Assembly: GCA_023450775.1 (NCBI GenBank)
Contig: JAEXGP010000316.1
Coordinates: 1-5,573, forward strand
Length of the DNA: 5,573 bases
Direction: 5' to 3'
Origin: Actinomycetes bacterium
GTDB taxonomy: Bacteria; Actinomycetota; Acidimicrobiia; Acidimicrobiales; Microtrichaceae
The first letter of the stretch is position 1; every line of letters begins with the position of its first letter. The position numbers were made by a program, and so were the translations under genes. Under the pieces are notes generated by a model that searched no databases, had not been told where the DNA came from, and was given only the letters and a program-made list of their open reading frames with translations. Shown here piece after piece: positions 1 through 4,825 of this stretch.

Positions 1-710
1 GCCTCGGTCCCGGGTCCGGTCTCCGCGCCGTCGCGGTCGATGCGCACCGTGCACCACACGGCCAGCGACAGCAGCAGGAACGACGGCGTGTGCTGCCACA
101 GCGCCCGGCTGGCGGTCGACCATGCCGAGGTGCCGAGCGCGACCACCAGGGCCGAGGCGTTCGCGAGCAGCCGGCGACGGGCGGTCGATCCCGTCAGCAC
201 CGCGAGGGCCACCGCCCGCAGCACGAGCACCGCGCCGAGCGTGACCAGCGCGGCCGTCGCGGTGTGCCACAGCGTGAAGTCGCCGTCGCCGATGAGCTCG
301 CCGCTGTCGCGGCCGCCGGTGACCGCGCCCGCCACGTCAGCCACCACGACCGCCGGCACCGCCATGACGGCCGAGGTCCACGGGAAGTAGTCGCGGACCT
401 CCACGTCGGGGTCGTCGACCGCGGCGACGAGCTCGGCCCACCCGGGCCCTCCGACCCGCTCGACCACGAACCCCGGGTCCAGCGAGCCGTCGCTCAGCAC
501 CACGGGGTGGCCCACCAACCGCTCGGCGCCGAAGGAGTCGATCGCCACGCTCCGGTCGTGGACCAGCGCGTGCGCGGTCATCGGCACGAACGCCGGGTCG
601 TGCTCGGTGGCGTCACGCACCGGGCTCAGCAGGTAGACCGCCAGCACCACGACCGCGAGGAGCCACCACGAGCCGAGGATCCGGGCCGCACCGGAGGGGT
701 GGTCGGTCAC
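1..710 (-). CDS. Polytopic membrane protein, GT-C glycosyltransferase-like (N-terminal part, cut by window edge)
   Basis: The minus strand is open from a GTG at 710 through the left edge, giving 236 visible residues and no stop. Seen: a short N-terminus, a hydrophobic segment at about residues 10-29, a soluble loop of about 80 residues, then hydrophobic segments at about 108-130, 147-174, 180-196 and 205-222. One N-terminal helix followed by a large probably extracytoplasmic loop and several helices resembles GT-C (GT39-like) lipid-linked sugar transferases. The loop stretch around residues 44-60 (TAHALVHDRSVAID), the FPW at 109-111 and the WSTASRALWQHTP stretch at 197-209 remind me of uncharacterised members of that group. 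That is recollection, not a search. The start is uncertain: a second in-frame GTG lies six codons upstream at 728, and neither has a strong Shine-Dalgarno. It follows the FadH/OYE gene by 64 bp on the same strand, with a small hairpin between. It could equally be an unrelated multi-pass protein. Confidence 0.6.
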   Translation of the reverse strand, partial: MTDHPSGAARILGSWWLLAVVVLAVYLLSPVRDATEHDPAFVPMTAHALVHDRSVAIDSFGAERLVGHPVVLSDGSLDPGFVVERVGGPGWAELVAAVDDPDVEVRDYFPWTSAVMAVPAVVVADVAGAVTGGRDSGELIGDGDFTLWHTATAALVTLGAVLVLRAVALAVLTGSTARRRLLANASALVVALGTSAWSTASRALWQHTPSFLLLSLAVWCTVRIDRDGAETGPGTE

Positions 711-741
711 GGCGGGAGTCTCACACACGGCGTGTGGGGTT

Positions 742-757
742 CCGGTGCTCCCACCGG
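742..757 (-). terminator. Short perfect hairpin after the FadH/OYE gene
   Basis: CCGGTG and CACCGG form a 6-bp stem around a 4-base loop, 17 bases past the stop of the oxidoreductase gene. A second small inverted repeat, CACAC/GTGTG around GGC at 724-736, follows it. There is no T-tract, so intrinsic termination is only a possibility. The structure could instead attenuate readthrough into the membrane-protein gene, whose GTG start is at 710. Confidence 0.3.
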
Positions 758-774
758 CGAGCCGGACGCCCGGA

Positions 775-2778
775 TCAGGCCGGCGTGGCGACGAGCCCGC
801 TGCGTGCGGCGGTCGGGATGGCCGCGCCGACGCGCTCGCCGTCGATCACCGCCGCGTGGGCACGGCGCGGGGCGAGCGCATCGCCCGCGCGCTCGACGTC
901 CACGCCGCGTCGCTGCAGCTCGGGCGACGACCGCAGCTCGTGGTACAGCGCCTCGGCCGGCGCGGCAGGGACGGCGAGCACCAGCCAGTCCGGCTCGCGG
1001 GTCTGCATGGTCCCGGTCGGGTGGTGCTGCAACGTGACCTCGTGGCCCTCCACACCCATGGGGACCAGCTCGGTGGACTGGACGATGCCCTTGGCGCCCG
1101 CCCGGATCCACCAGTTCTCCAGGTCGAGCGTGATGCCCAGGTCCTGACCCACGACCATGCCGGGGCTGATGACCTCGACGGAGCACCCGCGGTCGGCGAG
1201 CACCTCTGCCACCGACGTGGCGTGGTGGAAGCCCAGCTCGTCGAGCACGACCACGTCGCCGCTCGGGTGCGCGTCGCCGGTGAGCACGTCACGCACGTCG
1301 ACGATCCACTCGGCGTCCGCGGGCGCCCACCACGGGCGGGCCGCGACCGCGCCGGTGGCGACCACCACCGTCTCGGGCCGGCGGCGCACGACCTCGTCGA
1401 CCGTGGCCTCGACGCCGTACTCGATCTCGACGCCGAGCCGGCCGCACTCGTGGAGCTGGTTGCGGACCAGGTCGCCGAACTCGGCTCGGTTGGGCACCGA
1501 CGCGGCCAGGCGGACCTGGCCGCCCGCGGCGCGGTCCCGTTCGAGCACGGTCACGTGGTGACCGTTTCGGGCCGCCGCGATGGCCGCCTGCAGGCCGGCG
1601 GGCCCGGCTCCGATGACCAGCACGCGACGACCGACCTGGACCGGCCGTGCCTGGCCCACGCCCAGCGACTCGCGACCGGTGCGCGGGTTCTCGATGCAGC
1701 CCAGCCATCGGTTCAGGCCCATGCGACCGACGCACTCCTGGTTGCAGCTGAGGCAGAGGCGGGTGTCGTCGGTGAAGCCGGCCCGAGCCTTGGCCACGAA
1801 GTCCGCGTCGGCGATCTGACCGCGGACGACGCCCACGAGGTCGCACTGCCCCTCGGCGAGCGCACGCTCGGCCTGGAGCGGGTCCTTGAAGCGGCCGACG
1901 CCGACGATCGGCAGGTCGACGGCCTCGCGCAGCGCGCTCGGGATGAACATCGCGTAGCCCGGCGGGATGTGCATGGACGCCTCGATCATGAACAGCGACG
2001 CCGTGGCCACGCCGATCGAGGTGTTGATGTAGTCGACGTGCCCCGTGGCCTCGACCATGCGCGCCACCGCGACGGCGTCGTCGATGGTCGTGCCGCCCTC
2101 GATCAGCTCGTCACCGCAGATGCGGACGCCGAGCGCCAGGTCCGAGCCGATCGCGGCGCGCACCGCGGCGACGATCTCGACCAGGATCCGGGCCCGGTTC
2201 TCGAGCGAACCGCCGTACTCGTCGGTCCGGCGGTTGGTCGCGGGCGACAGGAAGCCGCGCACGATCGAGCTGTGCGAGCACTGGAGCTCGATGCCGTCGA
2301 AGCCGCCCTCGGCGCAGTGCTCGGCCACCCTGGCGTAGGACGCCACGATCTCCGCGATCTCGGCGTGGTCGACGGCCTTGGGGACCTCCCGGAACAGCGG
2401 GTCGGCGACCGGCGACGGCGCCCACACCGGCAGGCGCGAGTACATCGAGCTCGCCTGGCCGCCGTTGTGGTTGATCTGGGCGAAGATCGGCGTCCGGTGC
2501 CGGTGCACCGCCTCGGTGATGCGCCGGTAGCCGGGGATCACGTCCCGGTGGAAGCCGTGGATCAGCTTCTCGTAGGGCCAGTCCGTGGGGTGGGTCGAGT
2601 GCTCCTCGGTGATGATGAGCCCGGCACCGCCGGCCGCCCGTTCGGCGTAGTACGCCGCGTGCTGCTCCGTGGGCAGCCCGTCGAGCGCGTAGTTCGTCAG
2701 GTGCGCGGAGAAGACGATGCGGTTGCGGACCGTGACCGGCCCCAGTTGCAGGGGCGTCCAGAGGAGCTGCTCCGCCAT
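775..2778 (-). CDS. FadH/OYE-family NAD(P)H-dependent flavin/4Fe-4S oxidoreductase, mycofactocin-associated type 2-like
   Basis: This is a 667-residue cytosolic enzyme with the full architecture of the 2,4-dienoyl-CoA reductase (FadH)/trimethylamine dehydrogenase group. Residues 1 to about 340 form an OYE-like FMN TIM barrel: QINHNGGQ at 101-108, DGIEL at 161-165, then FLSPATNRRTDEYGGSLENR at 176-195. A 4Fe-4S motif follows, C342-x2-C345-x3-C349-x11-C361. An FAD/NAD(P) module has GAGPAG at 390-395, an acidic residue at E413 and VVVATG at 471-476. A second Rossmann-like stretch begins with VVVLDELGFHHATS at about 509-522, and AGDALAPRR lies near the C-terminus at 631-639. Family knowledge: electrons pass from NAD(P)H via FAD and Fe-S to FMN to reduce an activated C=C bond. 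The second-half signature and length match my memory of the TIGR03997-type group found in mycofactocin genomes. The substrate is unknown. The TIM-barrel tyrosine seen in FadH and TMADH appears to be Ser171. The ATG at 2778 directly follows a -10-like element, with no clear Shine-Dalgarno. Confidence 0.93.
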   Translation of the reverse strand: MAEQLLWTPLQLGPVTVRNRIVFSAHLTNYALDGLPTEQHAAYYAERAAGGAGLIITEEHSTHPTDWPYEKLIHGFHRDVIPGYRRITEAVHRHRTPIFAQINHNGGQASSMYSRLPVWAPSPVADPLFREVPKAVDHAEIAEIVASYARVAEHCAEGGFDGIELQCSHSSIVRGFLSPATNRRTDEYGGSLENRARILVEIVAAVRAAIGSDLALGVRICGDELIEGGTTIDDAVAVARMVEATGHVDYINTSIGVATASLFMIEASMHIPPGYAMFIPSALREAVDLPIVGVGRFKDPLQAERALAEGQCDLVGVVRGQIADADFVAKARAGFTDDTRLCLSCNQECVGRMGLNRWLGCIENPRTGRESLGVGQARPVQVGRRVLVIGAGPAGLQAAIAAARNGHHVTVLERDRAAGGQVRLAASVPNRAEFGDLVRNQLHECGRLGVEIEYGVEATVDEVVRRRPETVVVATGAVAARPWWAPADAEWIVDVRDVLTGDAHPSGDVVVLDELGFHHATSVAEVLADRGCSVEVISPGMVVGQDLGITLDLENWWIRAGAKGIVQSTELVPMGVEGHEVTLQHHPTGTMQTREPDWLVLAVPAAPAEALYHELRSSPELQRRGVDVERAGDALAPRRAHAAVIDGERVGAAIPTAARSGLVATPA

Positions 2779-2784
2779 GGGCGC

Positions 2785-2790
2785 AGGCTA
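2785..2790 (-). promoter_or_regulatory. Candidate -10 element for a leaderless FadH/OYE transcript
   Basis: On the minus strand this reads TAGCCT, fitting the TANNNT pattern of actinobacterial -10 hexamers. Six bases separate it from the ATG at 2778, which puts the expected transcription start on or beside the A of the start codon. No Shine-Dalgarno is visible upstream of that ATG, consistent with leaderless translation. The -35 region is weak (TTCCGC at an 18-bp spacing). This is inference from pattern only. Confidence 0.4.
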
Positions 2791-2791
2791 G

Positions 2792-2836
2792 GCAGGGCGC
2801 GCGCCGAAGCGGAACTCGCGTGGCGCGGTGCCCTGC
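2792..2836 (-). terminator. GC-rich stem-loop between the small membrane protein and FadH/OYE genes
   Basis: GCAGGGC (2792-2798) pairs with GCCCTGC (2830-2836). Inside it, CGCGCC (2800-2805) pairs with GGCGCG (2822-2827), leaving a 16-base loop and a small internal bulge. It begins 8 bases past the stop of the gene ending at 2845, a typical position for a terminator. There is no T-tract. It overlaps the upstream part of the probable FadH/OYE promoter, so a regulatory role is also possible. Confidence 0.4.
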
Positions 2837-2844
2837 GGTCGGGT

Positions 2845-3195
2845 TCAGGCCGTGGCGGAGTGCCGGCGTCCGAGGACGACGGCGGTGACCACACCGGCGA
2901 CCGCTGATGCGGCGGCGGTGGAGGCACCGGCGACGGCGGCGATGCGGCCCCAGAGCAGGTGGCCGGGACCGCCGTCGGGCAGGTCGGTGACGTGGCGCTC
3001 CTCGTCGACGTACACGTCGCCGACGGGTTCGAGACCGAAGCCCACGAGACGACCGTTGCGCACGTGACCGAAGAGCCCGCCGGGCAGGGCCACCGCCACG
3101 TCGTCGTGGGTGCGGAAGGCGCTGTTCGCCGACTTGGCGAGCTCGAGCGCCTGGTTGATCGTGTTCTCCAGGAGGGCCTTCGTGGTCTCGATCAT
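2845..3195 (-). CDS. Small single-pass membrane protein of unknown function
   Basis: I do not recognise this 116-residue protein. Residues 1-25 look like an amphipathic helix (TKALLENTINQALELAKSA). Residues 33-75 are a short, probably beta-rich section with glycines (LPGGLFGHVRNGRLVGFGLE), ending in an acidic stretch (DVYVDEERHVTDLPD). A clear transmembrane segment spans about 83-109, rich in Ala, Val and Gly. The protein closes with a short basic tail, RRHSATA. The tail suggests the C-terminus stays cytoplasmic, so the N-terminal part may lie outside, although no signal peptide is visible. The ATG at 3195 is well supported by AGGGAGA (3203-3209) at a 7-base spacing. It sits between the lipoprotein and FadH/OYE genes on the same strand and is bounded by stem-loops on both sides, so it may be its own transcription unit. 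There is no basis for assigning a function. Confidence 0.8.
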   Translation of the reverse strand: MIETTKALLENTINQALELAKSANSAFRTHDDVAVALPGGLFGHVRNGRLVGFGLEPVGDVYVDEERHVTDLPDGGPGHLLWGRIAAVAGASTAAASAVAGVVTAVVLGRRHSATA

Positions 3196-3213
3196 CTCTC
3201 GTTCTCCCTAGAT

Positions 3214-3228
3214 GGAGCTCGCAGCTCC
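3214..3228. repeat. Perfect 6-bp inverted repeat upstream of the small membrane protein gene
   Basis: GGAGCT and AGCTCC are separated by three bases, centred about 26 bp upstream of the ATG at 3195. In the transcript it would form a small hairpin just 5' of the Shine-Dalgarno (3203-3209). In DNA it could be a small operator. The repeat is visible; any role is speculative. Confidence 0.3.
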
Positions 3229-3257
3229 CCCGGCTGCGTCCGCCGTGGTCCAGGGTA

Positions 3258-3300
3258 CCGTCCGGGACCTCCTGCGCAACGGGCAGAAGGTCCCGGACGG
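3258..3300 (-). terminator. Strong 13-bp stem-loop downstream of the lipoprotein gene
   Basis: CCGTCCGGGACCT (3258-3270) and AGGTCCCGGACGG (3288-3300) are perfect reverse complements. After one mismatch the stem continues with CTGC (3272-3275) pairing GCAG (3283-3286), leaving a 7-base loop. It lies 21 bases past the lipoprotein stop codon, the expected position for its transcription terminator. No T-tract follows on the minus strand, so it resembles the T-poor terminators common in high-GC actinobacteria. It should insulate the next minus-strand gene, starting at 3195. Confidence 0.65.
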
Positions 3301-3321
3301 CAGACCCGGAACGGCGTCGGA

Positions 3322-3798
3322 TCAGAGCTTGGCGACGGCGTCGTCCCACGCCTTCTTGACGTCGGCCCAGGCCTGCTTCGCGTCGTCACCGATCTGGTCG
3401 CCGCCGGCCTTGAGATCCGCGTCGAAGGCGTCGACGTCGGACTTCAGGTCGTCCCACGTGCCGGTGGCGTCGTTCTTGGCGTCGGTGCGCATCTGCTCGA
3501 TGCCGGCCTTGAGGTCGGGGCTCAGGTTGTCCCAGCCGGTCTTGATGTCCGACGGCAGGTCCTCGGCGCCCTGGTCGAACGAGTCGACGAAGCCCTTGAG
3601 GTCGTCCCACTCGTTCGTGGCGTCGTCCTTGACGTCGTCGGCGACGGTGTCGGTGCCGGCCTTGGCGTCATCGACGATCGACTCCGCCGTCTTCTTGGCG
3701 TCGTCCGCGGCGTCGTCGGCCGACGAGCACGCGCCCGCGAACAGCGCGGCGGACGCGACGGCCAGCAGGCCGAGGGTGCGCAGGGGGTGGGTCTTCAT
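3322..3798 (-). CDS. Small acidic, helix-rich predicted lipoprotein with a duplicated WDDLK motif
   Basis: This 158-residue protein starts with a lipoprotein-type signal: basic n-region (MKTHPLR), hydrophobic core at 9-20, and AGAC at 21-24 as a lipobox with Cys24 as the lipidated residue. The predicted mature protein is anchored to the outer face of the cytoplasmic membrane. It is very rich in Asp, Ala and Lys, has no other cysteine, and is almost certainly largely helical. Residues 59-75 and 110-126 are near copies (DAT..WDDLK..VD.FD), 51 residues apart. Tryptophans recur at 64, 89, 115, 144 and 151. Such Lys/Asp-rich amphipathic repeats occur in LEA-like and other stress or envelope-spacer proteins, but no family can be named. 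AGGAG at 3810-3814 lies 11 bases before the ATG at 3798, slightly far. A longer reading from further upstream is open, but it would put the signal peptide internally and cross the divergent promoter. It is transcribed divergently from the ArsR gene. Confidence 0.85.
   Translation of the reverse strand: MKTHPLRTLGLLAVASAALFAGACSSADDAADDAKKTAESIVDDAKAGTDTVADDVKDDATNEWDDLKGFVDSFDQGAEDLPSDIKTGWDNLSPDLKAGIEQMRTDAKNDATGTWDDLKSDVDAFDADLKAGGDQIGDDAKQAWADVKKAWDDAVAKL
3421..3471 (-). repeat. Second copy of the WDDLK coding repeat in the lipoprotein (other copy 3574-3624)
   Basis: Codons 110-126 here and 59-75 at 3574-3624 encode DAT..WDDLK..VD.FD in both copies, with a period of 51 residues. The nucleotides are also similar: GTCGTCCCAC occurs in both, followed by related codons. 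This suggests an internal duplication of a helical unit rather than chance composition. Confidence 0.6.
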
Positions 3799-3937
3799 GT
3801 TGGGAGGATCTCCTGTTCCAGGCCGCGGCGCGGCATCCCCTCTGCATCGGCCGGTGGAGGCCGGACCTGAGCGACGTTCGGGGTTGAACTCGCTGCACCC
3901 GGGGGCGGGCGCTGGTCCCTCGACGCGTCGGACTTCC

Positions 3938-3965
3938 TTGACATGTCGGAGATTTCCGACATGAT
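3938..3965 (+). promoter_or_regulatory. Promoter of the ArsR/SRPBCC operon
   Basis: A perfect TTGACA -35 box lies at 3938-3943, with CATGAT as -10 at 3960-3965 (4 of 6 matches to TATAAT, spacing 16). The start expected about 7 bases on, near 3972, is within two bases of the ATG at 3974. The purine run GGGGAG at 3966-3971 is too close to the ATG to be a normal Shine-Dalgarno. The mRNA is therefore probably leaderless or nearly so. Confidence 0.6.
3942..3963. promoter_or_regulatory. Palindromic operator, probable ArsR-family binding site
   Basis: CATGTCGGA (3942-3950) and TCCGACATG (3955-3963) form a perfect 9-bp inverted repeat with a 4-base spacer. It starts within the -35 box and ends inside the -10 of the ArsR gene promoter. 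Bound dimer would block RNA polymerase. ArsR/SmtB proteins bind dyads of this kind as winged-helix dimers, so autorepression is the simplest reading. It may also act on the divergent lipoprotein gene. Confidence 0.65.
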
Positions 3966-3973
3966 GGGGAGCC

Positions 3974-4342
3974 ATGCCCGGCGACACCACCACCGACGTG
4001 TTCTCGGCCCTCGCCAGCCCGGTGCGACGACGGATCCTCGTGCTGCTCACCGACGGGCCGCGCAACGCCGGTGCGATCGCGGCGGAGTTCGAGCTGAGCC
4101 GCCCCGCGGTGTCCGAGCACCTCGCCGTGCTCCGGCGCGCCCACCTCGTCGGAGAGCAGGTCCACGGCCGGGAGCGCCACTACGAGCTCGCCGCCGGTCC
4201 GCTGGCCGAGCTCGACGAGTGGCTCCGGCCGTTCGAGCGCTACTGGCGCAGGACGCTCCGGGACCTGAAGGACCACGTCGAGACGTCGACCGCACCCCAT
4301 CCACCGCGCACAGGCCCATCACGTCCAGGAGCAGACCGATGA
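3974..4342 (+). CDS. ArsR-family winged-helix transcriptional regulator lacking cysteines
   Basis: This 122-residue regulator has the ArsR/SmtB fold: helix DVFSALASPVRRRILVLLTD at 8-27, helix-turn-helix at about 32-56 with recognition helix SRPAVSEHLAVLRRA (42-56), and the beta-wing LVGEQVHGRERHYEL (58-72). A dimerising C-terminal helix runs at about 76-102 (WLRPFERYWRRTLRDL), followed by a Pro-rich tail of about 19 residues. It has no cysteine at all, so the ELCVCDL-type metal site is absent. It belongs with ArsR-like regulators paired with SRPBCC/AHSA1 genes, which are generally not thiol metal sensors. Its ligand, if any, is unknown. The ATG at 3974 was chosen because it leaves the conserved N-terminal helix intact and sits right after the promoter. 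The stop overlaps the next start (ATGA), indicating translational coupling. The dyad at 3942-3963 suggests that it represses its own operon. Confidence 0.92.
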   Translation: MPGDTTTDVFSALASPVRRRILVLLTDGPRNAGAIAAEFELSRPAVSEHLAVLRRAHLVGEQVHGRERHYELAAGPLAELDEWLRPFERYWRRTLRDLKDHVETSTAPHPPRTGPSRPGADR

Positions 4343-4755
4343 CCACCTTCCCGAACGCCATCGAGCTCGACCAGTTCATCGCCCGGCCGCCGGGCGCGGT
4401 GTGGCGTGCGCTCACGACGCCCGACGGGCTCGCCGCGTGGTGGGCGCCGGGCGACGTCGCGGCGATCGTCGGACACCGCTACGTGATGGAGATGCCGGGC
4501 TGGGGCGGCGTGCAGTGCGAGGTGATCGAGGTCGACGAGCCGTCGAGGTTCGTCCACACCCTCGGCGACTGGACGATCACCTGGACGCTGGCCGCCGAGA
4601 GCGACGGCACCCGAGTGCTCATGGTGCACTCCGGCTTCGACCCCGACCGTCCCCAGGACCGGTTCGCGTTCGACAACATGGGCCCGGGTTGGCGGGACCA
4701 CGTGCTGCCGGCGCTGGCTGCGGCGGTCGAGGCGACCCCCGCCGACCTGCCCTGA
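4339..4755 (+). CDS. SRPBCC (AHSA1/START-like) domain protein
   Basis: This 138-residue single-domain protein has the helix-grip AHSA1-type pattern: VWRALTTPDGLAAWWAP at 21-37, central strands rich in Trp and Gly (MEMPGWGGVQCEVIEVDEP at 50-68, LGDWTITWTL at 75-84), the stretch VLMVHSGF at 93-100, and a C-terminal helix NMGPGWRDHVLPALAAAV at 113-130. SRPBCC proteins enclose a hydrophobic cavity for ligands. AHSA1-like bacterial members are mostly uncharacterised, so the ligand cannot be inferred. The start overlaps the regulator stop by four bases, and AGGAG at 4327-4331 gives a 7-base spacing. Co-transcription with a cysteine-free ArsR protein is a common pairing and suggests that the regulator controls this protein in response to a small molecule or stress. 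The last codons and stop fall within a tandem repeat. Confidence 0.9.
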   Translation: MTTFPNAIELDQFIARPPGAVWRALTTPDGLAAWWAPGDVAAIVGHRYVMEMPGWGGVQCEVIEVDEPSRFVHTLGDWTITWTLAAESDGTRVLMVHSGFDPDRPQDRFAFDNMGPGWRDHVLPALAAAVEATPADLP

Positions 4756-4785
4756 TCCGACCTGCCCTGATCCGACCTGCCCTGA
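4744..4785 (+). repeat. 15-bp tandem repeat triplicating the SRPBCC gene end
   Basis: The unit GACCTGCCCTGATCC occurs at 4744-4758 and 4759-4773, and its first 12 bases recur at 4774-4785. The first unit holds the last three codons and stop (Asp-Leu-Pro-TGA). As 15 is a multiple of three, the same DLP-stop recurs in frame twice more. Replication slippage at the gene end is the likely origin. Confidence 0.85.
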
Positions 4786-4802
4786 CCTGGTCTGTCCTGG
4801 GC

Positions 4803-4815
4803 CCGGGCTGCCCGG
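4803..4815. terminator. Small GC hairpin between convergent genes
   Basis: CCGGG (4803-4807) and CCCGG (4811-4815) flank a 3-base loop in the 70-bp gap between the SRPBCC stop (4755) and the end of the right-hand oxidoreductase (4826). Its position suits a bidirectional terminator. The stem is short and lacks a T-tract, so the support is weak. Confidence 0.25.
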
Positions 4816-4825
4816 AGCTGACGGC

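Noticed and set aside
90..1037. A 315-codon plus-strand frame at the left edge
   Set aside because: It lies opposite a minus-strand frame with clear membrane segments and the end of the FadH/OYE gene. Its product is low-complexity, Arg/His-rich and has no motif.
745..2907. A 720-codon open plus-strand frame opposite the FadH/OYE gene
   Set aside because: It is antisense to a protein with intact flavin and Fe-S motifs. Its translation is rich in Arg, His, Asp and Val with no recognisable domain, which is typical of the opposite strand of high-GC coding sequence.
2111..3349. A 412-codon alternate minus-strand frame across three loci
   Set aside because: It overlaps the FadH/OYE and small membrane protein genes in another frame, and its translation is dominated by Arg, Pro, Gly and His. 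It is a composition shadow.
3799..4065. Upstream extension of the lipoprotein gene to an ATG at 4065
   Set aside because: It would cross the divergent promoter and the ArsR coding region and bury the lipoprotein signal peptide internally. The ATG at 3798 explains the signal sequence.
3943..4338. In-frame 132-codon upstream extension of the SRPBCC gene, starting inside the operator
   Set aside because: It would overlap the whole ArsR gene in another frame and gives an Arg/Pro-rich translation without a fold. The ATG at 4339 has a well-placed AGGAG and an ATGA overlap.
4744..4785. CRISPR-like repeat array
   Set aside because: The units are only 15 bp, directly adjacent with no spacers, and include a gene's stop codon. 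It is a slippage tandem repeat.
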